DNA from: Mesorhizobium sp. SARCC-RB16n
GTDB lineage: Bacteria; Pseudomonadota; Alphaproteobacteria; Rhizobiales; Rhizobiaceae
Reading direction: 5' to 3'
DNA length: 64,000 nt
Assembly (NCBI RefSeq): GCF_008520305.1
Contig: NZ_ML703264.1
Location: forward strand, 147,966 to 211,965
The notes under the pieces are model-generated. The model did not search any database. It saw nothing but the letters and a program-made list of their open reading frames with translations, and had not been told where the DNA came from. Of this stretch, positions 54,561 to 62,728 are shown one piece after another (within the stretch, counting starts at the first letter, position 1; the number at the start of each line of letters is the position of its first letter). The translations under genes and the position numbers were made by a program.

Positions 54561-57263
54561 TTGGTCGCGGAATCGTCAGTAGCCGCTGTGGAGACAGCCG
54601 GTCAGACGCATCTGGCCGCGCTATCGCAGCTGGCCGTTGCCTCCTATGAAACCCTGGAGCGCGAGCTCAGGGCCACGATTGCCGTGCTCGAAGCCCAGGC
54701 ACGACGCTTCGAGATGGCAATCGACAATATCCCGCAAGGCATTTGCTTTTTCGACGTCGATGAGCGGCTGATCCTGTGCAACCGCCGCTACGTCCAAATA
54801 TACGGCATCGCGCCTGACAAGCTGCAGGCGGGCATTACACTTGCCGACGTCGTCGAACAACTGCTCGCTGCGGGAACATCCGCGATGGACGGCCCGGCCT
54901 ATCTGGCTTTCGCCCGCTCGATCAGTTCCAGCACCGGGCCGAGGATCTGGATCGCCGAACTCAAGGACGGTCGCATCATCCAGGTTGGCCGTCAGCCGAT
55001 TCCCGGCGGGGGCTGGGTGTCGACACATGAGGACGTCACCGAACTCGCCGCCAGCCGTGTGATGGTCAGCGAACGCGTTTCGCTGCAGGCGCTGATCGAC
55101 TGGGTTCCCGACTATCTATGGGTCAAGGATTCCGAAAGCCGCTTCGTCGTGGCCAACAGGGCCCTCGCCGCGGACCATGGCAGGCAGGACCCGAGCGAGA
55201 TGATCGGCCTCAACGACTTCGACCTGCACGCGCCCGAACTCGCACGGGTGTTCCGTGCCAACGAGCAGGACCTGCTGCGCAGCGGTCAGCCGATTGTCGA
55301 CAAGGAGGAATTCATCGTCGATGCTTCGGGGACCGGCAAATGGCTGTCATCGACGAAAGTACCCCTGCGAAACGCCGAGGACGAAATTTTCGGCCTGGTT
55401 GGCATCGCCCGCGACATCACGGCGCGCAAGCAAGCGGACGATCTGCGGCATGGACAGGCGCATATCCTGGAGATGATCGCGACAAGTGCGCCGCTTCCCG
55501 AGGTGCTCGAACGTCTGATGCGCCTCATCGAGTCGCAACTGAGCGGTATAGTCGGCTCGGTGCTGCTGCTCGACAAGGACGGCACTCATCTGCACCACGG
55601 TGCGGCGCCCAGCTTGGCGAGGGAGTACACCCACGCCATCGACGGCACCCGCATCGGCCCCAAGGTCGGCTCCTGCGGCACCGCCGCCTATCGGCGCGAG
55701 CCTGTCATCGTCACCGATATTGTGAGCGATCCCCTATGGGAGGATTTTCGCGATCTGGTGAGGCCCTATGGCTACCGTTCCTGCTGGTCGACGCCGATCC
55801 TGTCGCATACCGGCGTGGTGCTCGGCGTCTTTGCCATGTATTCGAAGACGGTGCGCGAGCCGACAAAGGCCGAGAGCAATCTCATCGATTTCACCACCCG
55901 CATCGCCGGCATCGCCATCGAGCGCAAGCTTGCCGAAGACCGTATCCATTTCATGGCCAACCACGACACGCTGACCGGGCTGCCCAACCGCGCCCTGCTC
56001 GGCGACAGGCTCTCGCAGGCCATCCTCTATGCCCAGCGCTACGGCCGCTGGGTGAGCGTGGTGTTCATCGATCTGGACAATTTCAAGCTTGTCAACGATA
56101 CGCTCGGTCACAACGCCGGAGACATGCTGTTGAAGGCCGTCGCCAGCCGCATGGTCGAATGCGTCAGGGCGACCGATACCGTCGTGCGGCTAGGCGGCGA
56201 CGAATTCGTCGTCGTCCTCTTCGACCAGGATCCGAATGTCGACCTCATTGCCGCGACTTTGCAGAAGATCCGGACGGCAATCGCCGAGCCCGTTTGCCTG
56301 GGTGAGCATCACATCAGGGCAACGGTCAGTATGGGCGTCGCTAATTACCCCGATGACGGCGCCACGACGGATGTGCTGCTGGCCAACGCCGATGCCGCTA
56401 TGTACCGCGCCAAGGAGCTCGGCCGCGACAATTTCCAGTTCTATGCGCCCGAATTCAACGCGACGGCCCAGGAGAAATTCCTGCTGCAGGAGGAGTTGCG
56501 CAACGCGCTGGCGCGCGCCGAGTTCACACTGCTCTATCAGCCGCAGGTCGATCTTCGCTCCGGCAACGTCTTTGCCGTCGAGGCGCTGATCCGCTGGAAC
56601 CATCCGAGCCTCGGACTGATCGCGCCGATGAAGTTTATCCCAATGGCCGAGGAGACCGGCCTGATCGTGCCGATCGGCAACTGGGTGCTGCACGAAGCCT
56701 GCAGACAGAACAAGGCCTGGCAGGACGCAGGCCTGCCGCCGCTGGTGGTGTGCGTGAACGTATCGGCAAGGCAGTTCAAGGAAAAGAATCTGATCGGCCA
56801 CGTGGTCGATGCGCTGACGGACAGCGGCCTGGAGGCGAAATACCTCGAACTCGAACTGACCGAGAGCCTGATCATGCAGAATGTCGAGATGGCAGTGGCG
56901 ACGATGAACCAACTGCAGAGCCTTGGCGTGCAGATCTCGATCGACGATTTCGGCACCGGCTATTCCAGCCTCAGCGCACTGAAGACCTTTCCGGTGGCGC
57001 GGCTGAAGATCGATAAATCCTTCATCAACGATCTCGCTACCGATGAGAACGACCAGGCCGTCGCCAGCGCCGTGATCTCGCTTGGACAGAAGCTCAATCT
57101 GCGTGTAATCGCGGAAGGCGTCGAAACAGACAATCAGATAGCGTTCCTGCGCAAAAATAACTGTGACGAGATGCAGGGCTATCATTTCAGTAAGCCGGTC
57201 TCCGCCAATGGGATCGCGAGACTGCTCGACAAGGAGCAAGGTGGTCACACTTCGCCAGAATGA
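54561..57263 (+). CDS. PAS-PAS-GAF-GGDEF-EAL cyclic-di-GMP protein
   Basis: This protein of about 900 residues starts with a short coiled region, then PAS 1 (AIDNIPQGICFFDVDERLIL), PAS 2 (LIDWVPDYLWVKDSESRFVV), GAF (GSVLLLDKDGTHLHHGAAPS, GSCGTAAYRREPVIV), GGDEF and EAL. The GGDEF site is complete, with the product-inhibition site RATD five residues before it. The EAL part has FAVEALIRW, DDFGTGYSS, LKIDKSFI and AEGVET, so both activities look possible. There is no membrane helix. TTG 54561 has GGAG 8 nt upstream; an in-frame TTG at 54513 is the alternative and no ATG is near. It stands alone, flanked by long AT-richer gaps. Confidence 0.88.
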   Translation: MVAESSVAAVETAGQTHLAALSQLAVASYETLERELRATIAVLEAQARRFEMAIDNIPQGICFFDVDERLILCNRRYVQIYGIAPDKLQAGITLADVVEQLLAAGTSAMDGPAYLAFARSISSSTGPRIWIAELKDGRIIQVGRQPIPGGGWVSTHEDVTELAASRVMVSERVSLQALIDWVPDYLWVKDSESRFVVANRALAADHGRQDPSEMIGLNDFDLHAPELARVFRANEQDLLRSGQPIVDKEEFIVDASGTGKWLSSTKVPLRNAEDEIFGLVGIARDITARKQADDLRHGQAHILEMIATSAPLPEVLERLMRLIESQLSGIVGSVLLLDKDGTHLHHGAAPSLAREYTHAIDGTRIGPKVGSCGTAAYRREPVIVTDIVSDPLWEDFRDLVRPYGYRSCWSTPILSHTGVVLGVFAMYSKTVREPTKAESNLIDFTTRIAGIAIERKLAEDRIHFMANHDTLTGLPNRALLGDRLSQAILYAQRYGRWVSVVFIDLDNFKLVNDTLGHNAGDMLLKAVASRMVECVRATDTVVRLGGDEFVVVLFDQDPNVDLIAATLQKIRTAIAEPVCLGEHHIRATVSMGVANYPDDGATTDVLLANADAAMYRAKELGRDNFQFYAPEFNATAQEKFLLQEELRNALARAEFTLLYQPQVDLRSGNVFAVEALIRWNHPSLGLIAPMKFIPMAEETGLIVPIGNWVLHEACRQNKAWQDAGLPPLVVCVNVSARQFKEKNLIGHVVDALTDSGLEAKYLELELTESLIMQNVEMAVATMNQLQSLGVQISIDDFGTGYSSLSALKTFPVARLKIDKSFINDLATDENDQAVASAVISLGQKLNLRVIAEGVETDNQIAFLRKNNCDEMQGYHFSKPVSANGIARLLDKEQGGHTSPE

Positions 57264-57282
57264 GATCCATTGGCGAAGCCGC

Positions 57283-57492
57283 CTATTTGCCGTACCTCTC
57301 TTCCAGCGCGTTGGCGAAGCGCTCGCAAAGCAGTTCTCCGGTCGCCGCAGTTAAGTGAAGGCGCAGGCGGCTCCCTTGGAGATCCACCAAAGTCATGACA
57401 ATTCCTCGATCGGAATATCCGGCCTCCTCAAGGACGTCGGTGACAACGAAATCCTGTATCTCACGGGCCCGCTGTGTATCTTTCGGCATCAT
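57283..57492 (-). CDS. Small hypothetical protein
   Basis: This ORF of about 69 residues is convergent with the GGDEF-EAL gene, ending 20 nt from its stop. It reads MMPKDTQRAREIQDFVVTDV, then EEAGYSDRGIVMTLVDLQGS and ERFANALEERYGK. The mixed charged and hydrophobic order looks like a folded protein. GGAAAC lies upstream of the ATG pair at 57492/57489; an ATG at 57504 lacks a ribosome site. No family is recognised. Confidence 0.55.
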   Translation of the reverse strand: MMPKDTQRAREIQDFVVTDVLEEAGYSDRGIVMTLVDLQGSRLRLHLTAATGELLCERFANALEERYGK

Positions 57493-57983
57493 TGTTTCCA
57501 GCATCGAACTGATCGTGGGCAGAAGCCTCCGTCAGTCTGTCAGACTTGCGACTGCCTAAATTAGCAGATCAGCCAACCACCCGTCGATACATTAGTGATA
57601 ACTAATTGTCTTTGATCGTTACGGACAAGTAAGAGCTCCGAAGATCCCTGCACCAAAAAGTGTGGAGGAGAGGACGATCTTGCTAGCTCACGTGCTAAGA
57701 ACTATCGGCATCTAGGATATAATTCAGGTGCATCGGCACGGGAAATGACAGTGCGACATTCGGGAGCAAGAACCAACCCACAGAAATATTTTGTTGGTAT
57801 TTCTGTTGGCTAGCATCGCCACCTTGCCAGTCGCAACCATCTGAAAAGAAGGAGAATTTCTTTCTTTTTTAATTCCGCTTCTGGCACCATCATTTAAAAA
57901 AGAAAATCAAGTGCTTGTGGAGTGATCCCCTGATCGCTCTCGTACCGCATGCGCGTGTTGCAGGCGCATGCGCGTGTCGTCGC
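57493..57983. other. AT-richer intergenic region
   Basis: This 490-bp stretch holds no supported gene. It has a CAGAAATA/TATTTCTG hairpin (57781-57805), a purine run followed by a T-rich tract (about 57845-57870) and, right after it, a degenerate copy of the tRNA-Phe 3' end (57872-57890). GC content is clearly below the neighbouring genes. Confidence 0.5.
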
Positions 57984-58145
57984 TTAGGTTTTCTTGTCGC
58001 CATTGGGGTTTGGTGCCGGCGCCTCTCGCACGTCTCGCGGTGGCGGATCGACATGCTCAAGCTCTGACGGTGCTTCCTCGTCCGGCCGACTGACGGGCGG
58101 CTGCGGGCCGGGGTTCGGCTGTGGTTCCTTGATCTTGGCTGGCAT
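57984..58145 (-). CDS. 53-residue proline-rich acidic protein
   Basis: This small ORF reads MPAKIKEPQPNPGPQPPVSR, PDEEAPSELEHVDPPPRDVR and EAPAPNPNGDKKT, with 14 prolines. Codon use follows the host's GC-rich third positions. There is no signal peptide or helix, so the product is probably disordered. The ribosome site is weak (GGAT next to the ATG). No family is known to me. Similar short Pro/Glu-rich proteins are common but unstudied in rhizobia. Confidence 0.5.
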   Translation of the reverse strand: MPAKIKEPQPNPGPQPPVSRPDEEAPSELEHVDPPPRDVREAPAPNPNGDKKT

Positions 58146-58362
58146 ATCCAGTTAACCGGAATCCATGGGTCCTTGTTCCCTTTTGCCTTAAAAGAACCCG
58201 GAGGCCGAAGCCGCCGAGCCAAAACGTGTCACGGTGAAACAAGCAGATCACAGGTTTGCGATAGTCGGGATGAATGGTGGTCCGAAAAGCGTTTCAATTT
58301 TAGTCGCCGGGTGCTCACAAGACCCCGAGCACTCAAAATCAAACGCGTTTGGGAGAAGGATC

Positions 58363-58659
58363 ATGAAACATCTCCTCATTCCGATGATGGCAGGCTTGCT
58401 CATAGGTTCCACCGGCATGGCCTTGGCCACAAATGTCCACACGGTGACGGGCACGACAGGTCAGCCCGGCCAAACCATCGGAACTCCTCAAACAGGAAGC
58501 GCGACCCCTGGGCACGCCAGCTCTGCTCCGGGCTCAGCCTTCAACCCGGATGGAAATGCTGGAACGCATTACGCTGGCACCCAGCCACAAAACTCGAAAA
58601 ATCCGAAGAGCGTATCTCAGTACGACGTGGCCGGCTTCCAGCAGTCCCATAATCATTAG
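58363..58659 (+). CDS. Small secreted Gly/Thr/Gln-rich protein
   Basis: This 98-residue protein has a signal peptide KHLLIPMMAGLLIGSTGMAL ending in ALA. The mature part is low-complexity: VTGTTGQPGQTIGTPQTGSA, TPGHASSAPGSAFNP, HYAGTQPQNSKNPKSVSQYD. It ends in QQSHNH. GGGAGAAGGA lies just before the ATG, a very strong ribosome site. It is probably exported and unstructured. Function is unknown. Confidence 0.72.
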   Translation: MKHLLIPMMAGLLIGSTGMALATNVHTVTGTTGQPGQTIGTPQTGSATPGHASSAPGSAFNPDGNAGTHYAGTQPQNSKNPKSVSQYDVAGFQQSHNH

Positions 58660-58685
58660 GTGACAGCACGGTGCGCGGAACAACA

Positions 58686-58711
58686 GGCCCGGCCGCCGAA
58701 GCAGCCGGGCC
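58686..58711 (+). terminator. Hairpin after the small secreted protein gene
   Basis: GGCCCGGC/GCCGGGCC, an 8-bp perfect stem with a 10-nt loop, starts 27 nt after the stop of the gene at 58363. No T-run follows. It is probably the transcript 3' end or a protective structure. The rest of the 334-nt gap to the next gene shows nothing else. Confidence 0.4.
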
Positions 58712-58993
58712 GACGCATCCGCCAAGTTTGACGCCACTTGTCGGCGTGGTCCAGGCGTCGGGGAATTCGTCACCACCACGCAAAAATGCGGCGAATCTGC
58801 TGCCCCCGAACGTTTTCTAACCCTCTGATTTCGGATTTTATCGGGATTAGGCCCTTTCCTTCGGCTTGGTGGGGGCTGTTACAAAGGTCGATAGACGGAA
58901 CGACTTTGCTCTCGCCGTGCGTCTGGTAGATTCAATTTGCTTGGTGATCCACCAACCCTAGGGCAAACTTCCCGCGGGGCTGCAGGAGGTGAA

Positions 58994-59434
58994 ATGAAAG
59001 CACGCGCAGCAACGCTTGGGGATCTCGAGGATGTCTTCCATGGCCTGTCCAAGCGGATGTCGGACGAGTACGCGGCGGCCGGCAAGGACAGCAAGATCGC
59101 CTACGACAATCTGATGATGAACTTGAAGGAAGGCCGGGCGCATGCGCTGGTCGAGGACGAGAAGGCCGTGGCGATCATCGCCTGGCATGAAAACAGCGAT
59201 GCCGCCGATACGCTGTTTGCCGCGCAGGAGGATTTCTTCCGCGCCTCGACCGTCCGTTTCTGCAAGCGGCATATCAGGCACATCCAGGCGCTCGCCGGCA
59301 ACCTTCCCATCCACTCGCGCAGCTGGCTGCAGGGGCCTGACGTCGCCAGATGGTTCGGCATCATCGGCTATGTCGAACGCGGTCAGGAAAACGGCGCCAA
59401 TCTGTTCGAACTGCCGCCGGCCCGCCTCGGCTAA
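58994..59434 (+). CDS. Hypothetical GNAT-like protein, possibly phage-derived
   Basis: This 146-residue protein begins KARAATLGDLEDVFHGLSKR and contains LKEGRAHALVEDEKAVAIIA, then VRFCKRHIRHIQALAG, WFGIIGYVERGQENGANLFE and a short end. The order (acceptor helix, strands with AVAIIAWHE, late RWFGIIGY strand) recalls the acyltransferase-like fold of T7-type internal virion proteins. That is a weak, by-eye resemblance. AGGAGGT is placed 6 nt before the ATG, so translation should be strong. No phage genes lie around it. Confidence 0.7.
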   Translation: MKARAATLGDLEDVFHGLSKRMSDEYAAAGKDSKIAYDNLMMNLKEGRAHALVEDEKAVAIIAWHENSDAADTLFAAQEDFFRASTVRFCKRHIRHIQALAGNLPIHSRSWLQGPDVARWFGIIGYVERGQENGANLFELPPARLG

Positions 59435-59682
59435 GGAACCCTGGCTGGCGGTAGGTGTTCCTCCTTGCCGCGAACGCCGACTGTATCTCGCCATCGCCCG
59501 CGCAAATCGGGTCACCGTATTCGCCTCCAATCGCTTTAACTCGGCGGCCTTGCGAATTGCACACTCGGCCGCCTTATGGACTGCCTCAGCAAGCGGCTTG
59601 CGCAGGGCGAGATTTGGCGGGATGTTGCTGGAGGGCAACCGGGGCCAAACCGGCAGGCCGAGATCGATATGGCTGCTGTAAA

Positions 59683-60171
59683 ATGTCGCGAGCTTGCTTC
59701 GCCTTTCTTACCTTTGTTGCCTTGCTGACGCCGGTAGAGGCAAGCGAGCGTATGTCTCATCTGTTTGACCGCTCCAACCTGCCGGTCGCCTATTTTCGCG
59801 AATCGGATCTTGTGACCGCATACACGACTGCAATGGCGCGCTTCCGTCTGCAGCTCGCAGGGCGTGCCGGCGAAACCAATCTTGCGATCCCTCTCGAACC
59901 ATTGCTTTTGCGGGCGGAATTCCGTGCGCGGACATGGCGCTCGGCGGACGGCAGCTTGTTGCAAGGCTTCGCCGGCAAGGGCGGCTTCCGGTTGACTATC
60001 GGTAACTGCCTGGCGCGTATTTGCGCAGCCAGCGAATGCAGCGATGCCGGTTGGCCGGTTTACGCCTGCAGCGACGGACGCAAGCGCAAGATGTCCGTCA
60101 CAGATTTTGTGACGGCAAGATTTGATGGCATCCCCTATCGTCGACTGAGCGCCTCCCCTTCACAGGAATGA
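59683..60171 (+). CDS. Secreted hypothetical protein
   Basis: This 162-residue protein has a signal peptide SRACFAFLTFVALLTPVEAS. The mature part starts ERMSHLFDRSNLPVAYFRES. Four Cys lie in a row of short loops near the C-terminus (GNCLARICAASECSDAGWPV, YACSDGRKRK, counting five in all), which suggests disulphides. The frame continues 76 codons upstream, but that part is Cys/Pro-rich shadow without a ribosome site. No family recognised. Confidence 0.65.
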   Translation: MSRACFAFLTFVALLTPVEASERMSHLFDRSNLPVAYFRESDLVTAYTTAMARFRLQLAGRAGETNLAIPLEPLLLRAEFRARTWRSADGSLLQGFAGKGGFRLTIGNCLARICAASECSDAGWPVYACSDGRKRKMSVTDFVTARFDGIPYRRLSASPSQE

Positions 60172-60453
60172 TGGCGCGAGGTGCCTCTTACCGAGGCAGG
60201 TGTTCAGCAAGGGGGGTATTCCTTTGCCGCACCGCGAAAGCCGCCTGTACCGCGCGGTTAACCGTCGCCGGCAGGGATCGGAGGCCACAAACCCAAGAAG
60301 GCAGGTGACGCGATCCGGCAACAGCTCCAGAAATCCGTCAGCAAACCATCCCCGAAAGGGCCTGAAGGCGGTGCAGGGCGCATCCGCCACAGCGCGATCG
60401 GGTTGCGCTCGGCAGGCGTTGATGGTTTGTTGCCGGTCAGCGGAGAACCAGTG

Positions 60454-60789
60454 ATGCGAGAATCCATGGGTCAAGACGAATACGGGTCTTTCGATCCGGA
60501 CGATCTGCCGAATCTGAATGCAATCGGGCCAGCCATGGGCAGCGGCAACGACTTCGAGAAATACGCGGTCGCCGTGATCATCGTGTTCGGCGCCCTGATC
60601 ATCGGCGGGCTGATGGCCGCGTCGATGACTTTCGGCCATCGCAACGGTTTCCTGTTCGCTCTGGGCGGTGCCACGTCGGCCTGGATATCGGGAAACGCGC
60701 TGCTGCTCGACCGGCCACGCATCTATGCGCTGTTCGTCGGCATCGCCGCCTTGATGCTGATTGCATCGACCATCACGCTGGTGACCTGA
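60454..60789 (+). CDS. Small two-helix membrane protein
   Basis: This 111-residue protein has an acidic N-terminus (DEYGSFDPDDLPNLNAI) and hydrophobic stretches AVAVIIVFGALIIGGLMAAS, FLFALGGATSAWISGNALLL and ALFVGIAALMLIASTITLVT, so two to three membrane helices. GGAG lies 8 nt before ATG 60454; in-frame starts upstream at 60403 are less likely. It lies convergent with the gamma-glutamyltransferase gene. Function unknown. Confidence 0.7.
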   Translation: MRESMGQDEYGSFDPDDLPNLNAIGPAMGSGNDFEKYAVAVIIVFGALIIGGLMAASMTFGHRNGFLFALGGATSAWISGNALLLDRPRIYALFVGIAALMLIASTITLVT

Positions 60790-60873
60790 TGGTTCCTGCC
60801 AGGCCATGAGACGGAGCCCGGTCCCGAAGGGCGGAATCCGGCCTCGTCCGGCAAGGAACAGGCTTGCGGCCTG

Positions 60874-62613
60874 TCAATATCCAAGCGCTTCGCCCGATGC
60901 CGCGCGGCTGTCGATGGCGCCATTGTAGCGCGCGCCGCCCCCCTTCTCGATTTCCGCCAGGCTCTTGCCGCCAACGAGAATGCCCGCCGCCTGGCCCCAG
61001 CTCTGGTCAGCGAGATCGAGGTGATAGCCCATCCCGGCCAACAGCCTTTCTGTATCGGGCGAAAGGCCGAACGGCTCGATGTAGACAGTGTCGGGCAGCC
61101 ACTGGTGATGGATACGCGGCGCGTCGATCGCCTCCTGGATGTTCATGCCGTGGTCGATCACGTTGACGATCGCTTCCAGCGTGATGGTGATGATACGCGA
61201 GCCGCCGGGGCTGCCGATGACCATGAACGGCTTGCCATCCTTGGCCACCACGGTCGGGCTCATCGAGGATAGCGGCGTCTTCTTCGGCTGGATGGCGTTG
61301 GCTTCGCCCTGGACGAGGCCATAGAGGTTGGGCACGCCGGGTTTCTGAGTGAAGTCGTCCATCTCGTTGTTGAGCAGGATGCCGGTGCCGTCGGCGACAA
61401 CGCCGGCGCCGAACGAGCCGTTCAGCGTGTAGGTGACCGCGACCGCGTTGCCGTCCTTGTCGATGATCGAATAGTGGGTCGTTTCCTTGCTCTCGCCAAA
61501 GCCCTTCGGCATCAGGTCTTGCGACACGCCGGCGCGGAACGGATCGATCTTGTCGCGGATGTCCTTGGCATAGGCTTTATCCAGCAGCTTGGAGACCGGG
61601 TTGTCGACGAAATCGGGATCGCCGAGCGCAGAATTGCGGTCGACATAGGCATGGCGCATCGCCTCGACCATGACATGGACGGTCTCGGCCGAGCCGGCGC
61701 CGAGATAGGACAGCGGATAGCCTTCCAGCACGTTGAGGATTTCGCAGATGATGACGCCGCCCGAGCTCGGCGGCGGCGAAGAGATGATCTCGTAGCCGCG
61801 ATAGGAGCAGGTGACGGGTTTCAGCTCGCGCACTGAATATTGCTCGAAATCGCCCTTGGCAAGAATGCCGCCCTTGGCGCCGCTCGCCTTGACGATCGCA
61901 TCGGCGATGGCGCCTTTGTAGAAGGCATCGGGACCTCTCTCGGAAATGGCCGAGAGCGACGCGGCAAGGTCGGGCTGAACCAGTTTCTCGCCGATGCCAT
62001 AGGGCTTGCCGTCCGGTTTCAGGAAGGCGGCGGCCGCCGCTGGGTCCTTCGCCAATCTTTCAGCGCTGCCGGCGAATGAGGCCGCATCGCCCTGGTTGAG
62101 GACGAACCCGTCCTTGGCGTAGGCGATTGCCGGGGCCATCAGGTCCTGCCTGGACAAGGTGCCGTATTTCTCGCGTGCCATCTCGAAACCGGCCACGGAA
62201 CCGGGTATGCCGACCGCCAGATAGCCGTCGAGGCTGGCGCCCTTCACCGGGTTGCCGTCCTTGTCGAGATACATGGTCTTGGTCGCGGCAAGCGGCGCTC
62301 GCTCGCGGAAATCGAGGAAAATCGATTTGCCGTCCTTGAAGCGGATGGTCATGAAGCCGCCGCCGCCGATATTGCCGGCATTGGGGTAGACGACGGCCAA
62401 GGCATAGCCGACGGCGACCGCGGCATCGACGGCGTTGCCACCCTTTTTCAGAACCTCTACGCCGACTTCAGAGGCCAGATGCTGGGCCGTGACGACCATA
62501 CCGTTCTCGCCCTTAGCCGGTGCTGGAGAGGCAGCAAAAACGGCCGTCAGGGGCCCAAGGGCGAAGGTCAGCGAAAGGCTGGCGGCGATCAGTGTGCGAC
62601 GGGTGAAATGCAT
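60874..62613 (-). CDS. ggt: Gamma-glutamyltransferase
   Basis: This 579-residue periplasmic Ntn-hydrolase cleaves glutathione and transfers gamma-glutamyl groups. It self-cleaves before the Thr of ETTHYSIIDKDGNAV to form large and small subunits. GNIGGGGFMTIRFKDG, DFRERAP (with the substrate-binding Arg) and GSPGGSRIITITLE are present. The signal HFTRRTLIAASLSLTFALGP has a twin-arginine-like TRRTLI. ATG 62613 has GGAGACC before it; a longer frame to 62694 is not supported. Length is normal for the family. Confidence 0.95.
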   Translation of the reverse strand: MHFTRRTLIAASLSLTFALGPLTAVFAASPAPAKGENGMVVTAQHLASEVGVEVLKKGGNAVDAAVAVGYALAVVYPNAGNIGGGGFMTIRFKDGKSIFLDFRERAPLAATKTMYLDKDGNPVKGASLDGYLAVGIPGSVAGFEMAREKYGTLSRQDLMAPAIAYAKDGFVLNQGDAASFAGSAERLAKDPAAAAAFLKPDGKPYGIGEKLVQPDLAASLSAISERGPDAFYKGAIADAIVKASGAKGGILAKGDFEQYSVRELKPVTCSYRGYEIISSPPPSSGGVIICEILNVLEGYPLSYLGAGSAETVHVMVEAMRHAYVDRNSALGDPDFVDNPVSKLLDKAYAKDIRDKIDPFRAGVSQDLMPKGFGESKETTHYSIIDKDGNAVAVTYTLNGSFGAGVVADGTGILLNNEMDDFTQKPGVPNLYGLVQGEANAIQPKKTPLSSMSPTVVAKDGKPFMVIGSPGGSRIITITLEAIVNVIDHGMNIQEAIDAPRIHHQWLPDTVYIEPFGLSPDTERLLAGMGYHLDLADQSWGQAAGILVGGKSLAEIEKGGGARYNGAIDSRAASGEALGY

Positions 62614-62728
62614 GGCAGGTCTCCGGGCGGGGACACCTAGAAAACCCTCTCGGAGAGACCGAGTCCATTCACAAAATGGGCTCCCACGAAGCACGTCGTG
62701 AGGGGAACATCCTCAGTCGAAACCCGCC

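Noticed and set aside
54469-57610. 10-bp inverted repeat GACAATTAGT/ACTAATTGTC flanking the GGDEF-EAL gene
   Set aside because: The match does not extend beyond 10 bp, no target duplication or transposase is present, and both copies are in AT-rich DNA where chance matches are likelier.
57680-57723. Sigma-70 promoter with TTGCTA and TATAAT
   Set aside because: The two elements are 32 bp apart, too far for a standard promoter; only the -10-like part is noted.
58057-58251. 64-codon minus-strand frame overlapping the proline-rich ORF
   Set aside because: It has no ribosome site and a shadow-like composition; the other frame at 57984-58145 gives a more coherent product.
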